Below are positions 52,194 to 58,482 of a stretch of 64,000 nucleotides of DNA, one piece after another. A program made the position numbers and the translations under genes. The stretch is taken from positions 248,001-312,000 of the forward strand of contig NZ_RCWJ01000004.1 in assembly GCF_003668565.1 (NCBI RefSeq), given 5' to 3'. Origin of the DNA: Mycetocola zhadangensis. Lineage in GTDB: Bacteria; Actinomycetota; Actinomycetes; Actinomycetales; Microbacteriaceae. The notes beneath the pieces were generated by a model. The model was given only the letters and a program-made list of their open reading frames with translations. It did no database searches and had not been told where the DNA came from. The first letter of the stretch is position 1. Each line of letters starts with the position of its first letter.

Positions 52194-52649
52194 CTACTCG
52201 ACGTCCGGGCGCCGCAGAATGATCATCACGCTTCTCGTGAACAGCAGGATCAGCGCGATCACCGATGGAACGAGGATCGCCCAGCCCCACGCCGGCTGAG
52301 CCGTTACCCCCTGGAACGCTCCGACCGCGATCGCCAGTTGCACGAGCTGCCACACCACAGCTGCGCCACGGCTCCACGGGGAGCGTCTGGCCAGAGCGAC
52401 CGCGACAGCCGAAACGAACACGGCGGCGATCACAACGAGCACCGTCAGGGCGATTGCGCTCGCGACCGATGCGGCAGGCTGCGTGAGGATGTCGAAGACC
52501 AGCACGAGGACGAGAGCGACCAGTGCGAGAGCCTCCAGGAACAAAATCCCGGTGAGGAGCCGAATTGCGAGAGATCCTCGGCTATCGGGTGGAAAATCGG
52601 AAATTGTAGACCCCTCGTGTGTCAGAAATGTGTCTGGAACGTTATTCAC
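52194..52649 (-). CDS. Hypothetical four-helix membrane protein
   Basis: 151 residues, GTG start. A polar N-terminal tail (1-27) is followed by four hydrophobic helices (about 28-52, 60-86, 93-113, 120-145) with short loops, and a short acidic C-terminal end. Actinobacterial relatives exist as unnamed membrane proteins. The GTG lies inside a DnaA-box-like sequence and has no ribosome site. It is divergent from whiB1. Confidence 0.72.
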   Translation of the reverse strand: MNNVPDTFLTHEGSTISDFPPDSRGSLAIRLLTGILFLEALALVALVLVLVFDILTQPAASVASAIALTVLVVIAAVFVSAVAVALARRSPWSRGAAVVWQLVQLAIAVGAFQGVTAQPAWGWAILVPSVIALILLFTRSVMIILRRPDVE

Positions 52650-52650
52650 A
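52642..52650 (+). promoter_or_regulatory. DnaA-box-like 9-mer TTATTCACA
   Basis: It fits the consensus TTATNCACA. It covers the GTG start of the membrane protein gene and lies 180 bp above whiB1. Confidence 0.45.
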
Positions 52651-52748
52651 GGTTTATCGCGCTTAAATCTATTGCTTTGATTCGACCGTTATGCGAACAT
52701 AATGAAGGCCCGATTTGCGGTTCACAAAGAGGTGAGCAGATCCCATCG

Positions 52749-52764
52749 TGTGATCGCCCTCTCA
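52749..52764 (+). promoter_or_regulatory. CRP-like site upstream of whiB1
   Basis: TGTGA-TCGCCC-TCTCA matches TGTGA-N6-TCACA with one mismatch. The M. tuberculosis whiB1 promoter is known to be controlled by its CRP homologue. Confidence 0.45.
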
Positions 52765-52830
52765 GATTACGGGCCCGTTTCCATTTTCGACCATATCGGT
52801 CGCTTACCCGCAATTCTAAGGAGCATCCCC

Positions 52831-53079
52831 ATGGACTGGCGCGACAAAGCCGCTTGCCTCACCGCAGACCCGGAACTATTTTTCCCGGTCGGAAACACGG
52901 GGCCAGCCGTCGACCAGATCGACAAAGCGAAGGCCGTCTGCGGTCGCTGCACGGTGACCGAGATCTGCCTGCAGTACGCGCTGGAGACCGGCCAGGACTC
53001 GGGTGTGTGGGGCGGTCTTTCCGAAGACGAGCGACGCGCGCTCAAGCGTCGCGCCGCTCGCGCACGTCGCGCTTCCTAA
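52831..53079 (+). CDS. whiB1: WhiB-family iron-sulfur regulator, WhiB1 type
   Basis: 82 residues. The four [4Fe-4S] cysteines are C9, C37, C40 and C46, followed by GVWGG and a basic C-terminal tail (RRALKRRAARARR) for DNA contact. WhiB1 is an NO-sensitive, often essential regulator that binds the housekeeping sigma factor. AAGGAG at 52818-52823 fixes the ATG at 52831. A leader of more than 100 nt, a CRP-like site and a strong terminator surround it. Confidence 0.94.
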   Translation: MDWRDKAACLTADPELFFPVGNTGPAVDQIDKAKAVCGRCTVTEICLQYALETGQDSGVWGGLSEDERRALKRRAARARRAS

Positions 53080-53086
53080 GCTCACG

Positions 53087-53135
53087 AAAAGATCGTTGCC
53101 CCTCTCCTTTCGGAGAACGGGCAACGATCTTTTTT
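53087..53135 (+). terminator. Strong terminator of whiB1
   Basis: A perfect 15-bp stem (53087-53101 with 53119-53133) with an inner CTCC/GGAG hairpin and a T-tract ending at 53135. Confidence 0.92.
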
Positions 53136-53153
53136 ATGCCTGTCGAGCGGATG

Positions 53154-54647
53154 CTACGTGCGTGAGATCCAGCGGAGGGGCACCTCAATGGTGACCTCGG
53201 TTCCGGATCCGACCACTGTGTGCCAGTCGATCGTGCCGCTCAGTTCACCCTGAATGAGTGTTCGGACGATCTGGGTGCCGAGACCTGCGCCCACCTTGCC
53301 TTCCTGCAGTCCAACGCCGTTGTCGCGGACCAGGACAGTGAGTTCGTCGCCCGACCGGTCGGCGACGATCTCGACCTCGCCATCGCGCCCGGCGAGCCCG
53401 TGCTCAACGGCGTTGGTGACGAGTTCGGTGAGGGCAAGGGCCAGCGGAGTGGCGTATGCACTGGGCAGCACACCGAACTCACCGGTCTTGTGCGGGTGAA
53501 CTGTTGTGTTGTGGCTCGACGCGACCTCGGCGATGAGCATGAGGACGCGTTCGAAGACCTCGTCGAAGTTGACGTCCTGGGTCAGGCCCTCCGACAGGGT
53601 GTCGTGCACAACGGCGATCGCGGCCACACGCCGCATCGCCTGGGACAGCGCCTCACGGGCCTCGTCGTTGTGCGCCCGCCGCGCCTGGATCCGCAGCAGC
53701 GAAGCGACGGTCTGCAGGTTGTTCTTCACACGGTGGTGGATCTCCCGGATGGTCGCATCCTTGGTGATGAGTTCGCGCTCCTGGTGGCGAAGCTCGGACA
53801 CGTCGCGGCAGAGCACGATCGCACCGGCACGTTCACCGCGGTGACGCAGCGGGATGGCGCGGAGCGACACCGTGACACCGCGGGCCTCAATGTCCGTGCG
53901 CCACGGGGCGCGACCGGTGACGACGAGGGGAAGTGACTCGTCGATGACCTGTTTGCTCGGAAGGATCTGGGTTGTCACTTCGGCGAGGGACTCTCCCTCG
54001 AGCTCGTCTGCGAACCCCATCCGGTTGAACGCGGAGAGGGCATTCGGGCTCGCGAACGTGGTGACCCCGTCGACGTCGAGCCGAATGAGTCCGTCAGACG
54101 CACGCGGCGCTCCTCGCCGTGGGCCGGTTGGCGCTGAAACGTCGGGGAAGTCGCCGGTTGCGACCATCTCAAACAGGTCGTCAGCGCACTCGTTGAAGGT
54201 CAGTTCCTGGCGGCTGGGGGTGCGAGCTTCGCCGAGGTTGGTGTGCCTGGTGAGCACCGCGATCGGCATCGGCGCGTTCTCGGGTGACGCCGATCCGAGT
54301 CGACGCATGACAGGAACCGCACGAACGCGGGTGGGGGTTTCTTCGTACCAGTCCGGCGCCGTTGAGTCCGCGATCCGGGCGTTCTCGAATGCGTCACTGA
54401 CCTGCGCACGCCACTGGGCTTTGATCGGCTGGCCAACGAAGTCACGGTAGAACAGGGTGGCCGCGCTCGACGGGCGGTAGTGCGACACCGAAATGAAGCC
54501 ACCATCCTTGGCCGGAACCCAGAGCACGATGTCAGCGAACGCGAGATCGGCGAGGAGTTGCGCGTCACCGACGAGCATGTGCAGCCAGTCGACATCGGCT
54601 TCGGTGGAGCGCCCCTGGGCGAGAACGAGGTCACTGAGCGTTGACAT
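53154..54647 (-). CDS. pdtaS: Sensor histidine kinase, PdtaS type (HisKA_2)
   Basis: 497 residues, cytosolic. A GAF-like domain (about 10-160) and a PAS domain (about 185-290) precede HisKA_2, with the phosphoacceptor His304 in REIHHRVKNNLQTVASLL. The ATPase domain has ALTELVTNAVEHGL and VLVRDNGVGL. In M. tuberculosis PdtaS pairs with PdtaR, an RNA-binding ANTAR regulator; PdtaR is not in this window. TAGACT lies 6 nt before the ATG. Confidence 0.93.
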   Translation of the reverse strand: MSTLSDLVLAQGRSTEADVDWLHMLVGDAQLLADLAFADIVLWVPAKDGGFISVSHYRPSSAATLFYRDFVGQPIKAQWRAQVSDAFENARIADSTAPDWYEETPTRVRAVPVMRRLGSASPENAPMPIAVLTRHTNLGEARTPSRQELTFNECADDLFEMVATGDFPDVSAPTGPRRGAPRASDGLIRLDVDGVTTFASPNALSAFNRMGFADELEGESLAEVTTQILPSKQVIDESLPLVVTGRAPWRTDIEARGVTVSLRAIPLRHRGERAGAIVLCRDVSELRHQERELITKDATIREIHHRVKNNLQTVASLLRIQARRAHNDEAREALSQAMRRVAAIAVVHDTLSEGLTQDVNFDEVFERVLMLIAEVASSHNTTVHPHKTGEFGVLPSAYATPLALALTELVTNAVEHGLAGRDGEVEIVADRSGDELTVLVRDNGVGLQEGKVGAGLGTQIVRTLIQGELSGTIDWHTVVGSGTEVTIEVPLRWISRT

Positions 54648-54653
54648 TTGTCC

Positions 54654-54659
54654 AGTCTA
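54654..54659 (-). promoter_or_regulatory. -10 hexamer TAGACT of pdtaS
   Basis: It ends 6 nt before the ATG at 54647. Confidence 0.5.
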
Positions 54660-54711
54660 TGCGGGCCACACGCGCGCATTTGTCGCCGGAACCGTCCTGT
54701 ATAAGGAGCGC

Positions 54712-55959
54712 CTACACGGCGGTCGCTCGGGCGAGAGCGTGAGCACGCCTGCGGGACCGGCGGGTTACCGGTTGCTCAGGGGGCGGCAGGATGTGATCGG
54801 TCGCGAACCGACGCACAGCGGCAAGTGCGGCCGATTTCGGGCTGGCGTCGCGCAGTGCTTTGCCCGCGAGCAAAGCGGCATCCGTCGCCTTCTCATCGTG
54901 CGGGAGAAGAACTGGTTGACCGATGCCGCCGAACCGTTGCAGCGTCGCTTTCACCTGCCCGGACGGGTTCAGCCCGATGGCACCTGGGCGGACCTTGTTG
55001 ATAATCGTTGTGATCGGAACACCCGCCGCCCGGTCGAGGAGCTCGGCGTGCGCCCGCAGGTATCGGGCGAGGCCAATCGGGTCGGCGGAACCAACGGCCA
55101 GAATCTCGTCCGCTGCGTCTAGGCACGCGAGTGTTGCTGCGTTGCGCCGGGGAGCGAACAGGTCACTGGAGATTTCTTCGTCGTTCTCGAAACTGAACCC
55201 GGTGTCGATCACGACGTAGTCGGCCCAGTCCCGGCAGGCGTCGAGCGTGCGCCGCACCCGCTCAGCGCTGAGCTCGGGCCAACGATATGACCGGGTGATG
55301 CCTGTGAGAACGTGGAGGGCTCCGCCGCGGACGGGATAGGACTGGCTGACACGTTCCAGCTCCGCCCTGCTGAGCCCGTTCTGCCCGGCGAGCCGGCAGG
55401 CGGCGGCGAACCCGGGCGACTCGTCGAGCATGCCGAGCGCTGGTGCGATCGATGCACCGTAGGTGTCGGCGTCGAGGAGGGCGACAACACGACCGGATGC
55501 CGCCAGTTCGGTGGCGAGAGTGATGGCCACGGTGGTTCGGCCTGGCGCGCCGGCCGGCCCCCAGACCGCAAGGATCCGGCCAGGACCGCTCGACACCGGC
55601 GTCGGTGCAACCACTGCTCCTCCACGCACCAGGGCGTCGATTTCGTCGAGCGGAGCATCGGCGGGAAGGACCTCGTGCAGGTGCAGCGCCTGACCATTGT
55701 GCGCGGCGGCCTCGGTGGCTGCGAGGGCGACAACCCGGATGCCGTGGTCGTCACACCAGGACAGCAAACGAGCGGTGAGCCGTTCGGGCTCTGCCGAGAC
55801 GAGCAGTACGGCCGCATCGCTCTCGGCCAGCACCGCAATCGGGTCGGCGTGTTCACCGATGCGCGCTGCCACAGTGTGCCCGCGCTCGACCAGGTCGGCG
55901 ATGACTCGGTCCTCTGTGTTGCCGTCGATGGCGAAGGCAAGCGCGACCACCGGTCTCAC
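54712..55959 (-). CDS. CpaE/MinD-like ATPase with deviant P-loop
   Basis: 415 residues. A receiver-like N-terminal domain (1-120) without phosphorylation motif precedes a SIMIBI ATPase. The P-loop reads WGPAGAPGRTTVAITLA, so the canonical Lys of the GKT/S is Arg. The Walker B-like VALLDAD and switch VVIDTGF are present. CpaE-like proteins place Flp/Tad pili. Here only a SAF-domain gene accompanies it (4-bp overlap), with no secretion ATPase or pilin in the window. Confidence 0.83.
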   Translation of the reverse strand: MRPVVALAFAIDGNTEDRVIADLVERGHTVAARIGEHADPIAVLAESDAAVLLVSAEPERLTARLLSWCDDHGIRVVALAATEAAAHNGQALHLHEVLPADAPLDEIDALVRGGAVVAPTPVSSGPGRILAVWGPAGAPGRTTVAITLATELAASGRVVALLDADTYGASIAPALGMLDESPGFAAACRLAGQNGLSRAELERVSQSYPVRGGALHVLTGITRSYRWPELSAERVRRTLDACRDWADYVVIDTGFSFENDEEISSDLFAPRRNAATLACLDAADEILAVGSADPIGLARYLRAHAELLDRAAGVPITTIINKVRPGAIGLNPSGQVKATLQRFGGIGQPVLLPHDEKATDAALLAGKALRDASPKSAALAAVRRFATDHILPPPEQPVTRRSRRRAHALARATAV

Positions 55960-56582
55960 CTGCCCGTCGCCGGGACGACGGAGATGGCGTCTTTTCCGGC
56001 CAGGGCGGCGAGCACAGAGGCCACCTTGCCCTTCGGGACGAGGATCTCGACGTCCTGGCCGCCAGCGTCCACAAGTCCCTGTTGTTCAACCACCCGTACA
56101 ACCGATGCTCCAGGAACCAGGACGACGGGAGGGGCGAAGGTGCCATCGTCCTGAACCTGCGCTGACCACACGTCGATGAGCGAACCGGCGTCAATCGATT
56201 CGGGGAGGGTGGACGTCGAACCGACGACGATCGCGCTGACGTTGACCGTGGCATCCGTCGCGACAGCCGACTGAGGAAGCAGTTCACCCTTGAGCACTGT
56301 GCGGAGGACAACCAGGCCGTCCTCTGGGATGGCGCCGTCGGCGACGTAGTGCGTATCCGCCTCGCCGAGCCGCACGTGCGTGAGGGTGAGGTCACCGTCA
56401 CGGACGACGTCTCCGACGCTCAACGTCGTTCGGGCCAGGTAGACGGGCGTCGAGCGATCGGCGGACTGGACGACCAGCCAGACGCCGACGATCGACACGA
56501 GAATCAGTGCGATCCCGACGACAAATCGTGGGTCGAGCCGAATGCGCGAGCGTACTGGCGTGAGGGTCGCTGCGGGGTCCAT
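55956..56582 (-). CDS. SAF-domain membrane protein (CpaB/RcpC-like)
   Basis: 208 residues. One N-terminal membrane helix (about 21-42) followed by an extracytoplasmic SAF domain (about 45-115, VYLARTTLSVGDVVRDGDL) and a C-terminal domain. CpaB-like proteins help assemble Flp pili. CGGAGG precedes the ATG. It is translationally coupled to the CpaE-like ATPase. A pilus role is inferred from the pair only. Confidence 0.82.
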   Translation of the reverse strand: MDPAATLTPVRSRIRLDPRFVVGIALILVSIVGVWLVVQSADRSTPVYLARTTLSVGDVVRDGDLTLTHVRLGEADTHYVADGAIPEDGLVVLRTVLKGELLPQSAVATDATVNVSAIVVGSTSTLPESIDAGSLIDVWSAQVQDDGTFAPPVVLVPGASVVRVVEQQGLVDAGGQDVEILVPKGKVASVLAALAGKDAISVVPATGR

Positions 56583-56661
56583 TCATCCTCCGAACGAACG
56601 GTCGGACACGCGGGGTTGCGTGGGTTTCCATCGTGCCAATTTTTGGGCAGTCGTGAAAAAG

Positions 56662-56670
56662 TTATCCACA
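56662..56670 (+). promoter_or_regulatory. Consensus DnaA box TTATCCACA
   Basis: A perfect R-type box 40 bp upstream of the HTH gene at 56710 and just above its -10 hexamer. There is no dnaA or dnaN nearby. Confidence 0.6.
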
Positions 56671-56697
56671 GCTACGTTCGCCACAGGACATCGCGCC

Positions 56698-56703
56698 CAT
56701 AAT
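56698..56703 (+). promoter_or_regulatory. -10 hexamer CATAAT of the HTH gene
   Basis: It ends 6 nt before the ATG at 56710. Confidence 0.5.
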
Positions 56704-56709
56704 CGACGT

Positions 56710-56997
56710 ATGGACACGGTCTCTTCCGACTCCGTCGGCCGCTTCCTCACCGTCGCGGACGCTGCGGACATCCTCAACATCTCAGCGGCAGAGGTGATCG
56801 AGCTGATCCGCACAACGGAGCTGCCCGCTATCAGCGTCGGAGCTCCAGGCCGGTGGCGGATTGAACGTGTGCAGCTTGAGGCGTACATCGCTGAAAAGTA
56901 CGAGGAAGCTCGCCGGATGAGCCTGTGGGAAGAGTCCGACATCGCGAGCCTGCCGGAGATCGCGCGCGGCACGATCTTTCGGCCGAAGCAGGACTAG
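56710..56997 (+). CDS. Excisionase-type helix-turn-helix DNA-binding protein
   Basis: 95 residues. The MerR/excisionase-like HTH covers about 12-62 (FLTVADAADILNISAAEVIELIRTTELPAISVGAPGRWRIERVQLEAYI). A C-terminal tail of about 30 residues is acidic. Such proteins (BldC-like group) act as small chromosomal regulators; no integrase is near, so an excisionase role is unlikely. Its stop is 2 nt from the convergent stop of the next gene. Confidence 0.85.
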   Translation: MDTVSSDSVGRFLTVADAADILNISAAEVIELIRTTELPAISVGAPGRWRIERVQLEAYIAEKYEEARRMSLWEESDIASLPEIARGTIFRPKQD

Positions 56998-56999
56998 CG

Positions 57000-57608
57000 C
57001 TACAGGCGGAGGTAGGCGAGCTGGCTGAACGGGATCAGGCGCTGGTGCGCGACGTTCCGTTCACGCCGCGGCTGCCCCGGCTCGTGGACAGCGAGGTCGA
57101 AGTGGTCACGCCCGACCCGGTCGATCGTGCCGGAGTGCACAGCGGATACGGCGTTTGCGCAATGCACCTGCACAAAGGCCCGCCGGCGACAGAGGTCGCG
57201 CAGGGCGAAAGCGATCCCGATCCGATCGGTGAGCCGCGGATCACTGTCCGGAACCTCGGGCACGTCAAGGCTCCGAGCGAGCACCGACTTCGGGACCAGG
57301 ATGGCCGCAATCGCGTTCATCGAAACGAGGACAGCGCCCGAGTCCGCTCCGGCGGTTTGGGCGTCAGCGGAGAACCAGTCCCTGCCGAAGGTCTGGGGCA
57401 GAAGAGCCAGTGTCTCCCCCGTCACAAGTTCCACGGTGACCGGTTGTCGCTCACGACCGCCTCCGCGACTGAAGGTGGAGATTCGCTCGCGCAGAGCGAG
57501 CCGCCCCAATCTGTGCCGATATTCTTCCGCGCGTAGATCGGTCTCGTCGGAGTGCAGCTCGTGCTCGAGCTGGCTTTCAAGATCGTCGAAGAGGCTGTCC
57601 CACCGCAT
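57000..57608 (-). CDS. Actinobacterial conserved hypothetical protein
   Basis: 202 residues of unknown function. It starts MRWDSLFDDLESQLEHELHSDETDLRAEEYRHRLGRLALRERI, a highly charged helical region often seen in actinobacterial proteins of this locus. A beta-rich middle (VTVELVTGETLALLPQTFGRDWF, AAILVPKSVLA) and an LRDLCRRRAFVQVH segment follow. No catalytic motif is visible. The start at 57608 is set by TACCCT 6 nt upstream; an upstream extension would read through that promoter. Confidence 0.72.
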   Translation of the reverse strand: MRWDSLFDDLESQLEHELHSDETDLRAEEYRHRLGRLALRERISTFSRGGGRERQPVTVELVTGETLALLPQTFGRDWFSADAQTAGADSGAVLVSMNAIAAILVPKSVLARSLDVPEVPDSDPRLTDRIGIAFALRDLCRRRAFVQVHCANAVSAVHSGTIDRVGRDHFDLAVHEPGQPRRERNVAHQRLIPFSQLAYLRL

Positions 57609-57614
57609 GCTGGA

Positions 57615-57620
57615 AGGGTA
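57615..57620 (-). promoter_or_regulatory. -10 hexamer TACCCT of the conserved hypothetical gene
   Basis: It ends 6 nt before the ATG at 57608. Confidence 0.5.
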
Positions 57621-57646
57621 CACAGTTCTACACAGCAAAACGTGAG

Positions 57647-57655
57647 TTATCCACA
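57647..57655 (+). promoter_or_regulatory. Consensus DnaA box TTATCCACA
   Basis: A second perfect box, 1 kb from the first, located upstream of the minus-strand gene starting at 57608. Confidence 0.6.
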
Positions 57656-57683
57656 GATTTGTGATGCGGGGTTTACACCTCGC

Positions 57684-57708
57684 AACACCGCTGAGAGAGT
57701 AACGTTCC
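57684..57708 (-). promoter_or_regulatory. Possible SigR-type promoter
   Basis: On the minus strand, GGAAC (57704-57708), 17 nt, GTT (57684-57686), the same geometry as the sigR promoter. It would drive the gene starting at 57608 with a leader of about 70 nt. Confidence 0.4.
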
Positions 57709-57723
57709 ACAACTTCATTTTCC

Positions 57724-57747
57724 GATCCCCGGTTTGCTCCGGGGATC
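57724..57747. repeat. Perfect 9-bp inverted repeat in the 57.6-57.9 kb gap
   Basis: GATCCCCGG and CCGGGGATC around 6 nt. A second 7-bp hairpin (57821-57837) follows. The 283-nt gap otherwise holds the DnaA box, the SigR-like motif and the DUF6459 ribosome site. Confidence 0.6.
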
Positions 57748-57891
57748 TGCTGACGCAGGTCTCGCGTGGACCCGAAACACTCGTCCTGTTGCGCTGGCGT
57801 CTTGCCCCGTGGCCGCCATCACCGGCTGTGAGCCGGTTCTCGAGCCTGCTCGATGAAGAGCACAGACAGTCATCTTTCAACGGAGCCACGC

Positions 57892-58428
57892 ATGAGTATT
57901 CCGTTCTCCGGCGAGCCAGCCGCGACCCCTCGGAAGCCGGCGGATGCACACCGACCGGCTTCACAACGCCGGCCGAATTCGCCGCCAGGGAGCGCAGGAA
58001 CGAACGCTTCACTCCCAACCGACGGTCCGGGGACGAACCACTTCGATTCTGAGGGCTACTTCGGCCACCAGGCCACCCCAACCGAACAGCTCCCGCCGCC
58101 TGAGCCACTTCTCGAGAACCTGACCCGCTGCGTGATGGAGGTGCTCCGCGGCGCCCGAGACATCGACCAGCTCGGCAGGTGGATCAGCGAAGACGTCTAC
58201 AAACATCTGCTGAAACGCCAGTTGATCTCGGCGCGGGCACGGCAGGTGAAGGGTGTTCCTGCGACTCGCCCTGTGCTCGTGATCGGCCGGATCACCACAA
58301 GTTCTCCACGCGACGGCGTCGTCGAGGCCGTGGTGATGGTCTACGAAAAACCTCGCGCCAGGGCCGTCGCCATTCGACTGGAGGGCGTCGACAGGCGCTG
58401 GCGCGCGACCTCGATCGGCGTGCTCTAA
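57892..58428 (+). CDS. DUF6459 (Rv3235-like) protein
   Basis: About 178 residues. A Pro/Ser-rich disordered N-terminal half precedes a conserved C-terminal domain (about 90-178, LLENLTRCVMEVLRGARDIDQLGRWISEDVYKHLLKR, DGVVEAVVMVYEKPRARAVAIRLEGVDRRWRATSIGVL). It sits next to secA as in mycobacteria. Function unknown; a helper of the Sec or cell-division machinery is only a guess. GGAG about 6 nt above fixes the ATG at 57892. Confidence 0.82.
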   Translation: MSIPFSGEPAATPRKPADAHRPASQRRPNSPPGSAGTNASLPTDGPGTNHFDSEGYFGHQATPTEQLPPPEPLLENLTRCVMEVLRGARDIDQLGRWISEDVYKHLLKRQLISARARQVKGVPATRPVLVIGRITTSSPRDGVVEAVVMVYEKPRARAVAIRLEGVDRRWRATSIGVL

Positions 58429-58432
58429 CGAA

Positions 58433-58468
58433 ACGGCCCCGGCTCCCTCGAAAGGGAGCCGGGGCCGT
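58433..58468. terminator. Bidirectional terminator between DUF6459 gene and secA
   Basis: A perfect 16-bp stem (58433-58448 with 58453-58468) capped by a CGAA tetraloop, between two convergent stops. A short T-rich stretch follows on the minus-strand side (secA). Confidence 0.85.
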
Positions 58469-58482
58469 GTGCTCGTCAGCTG

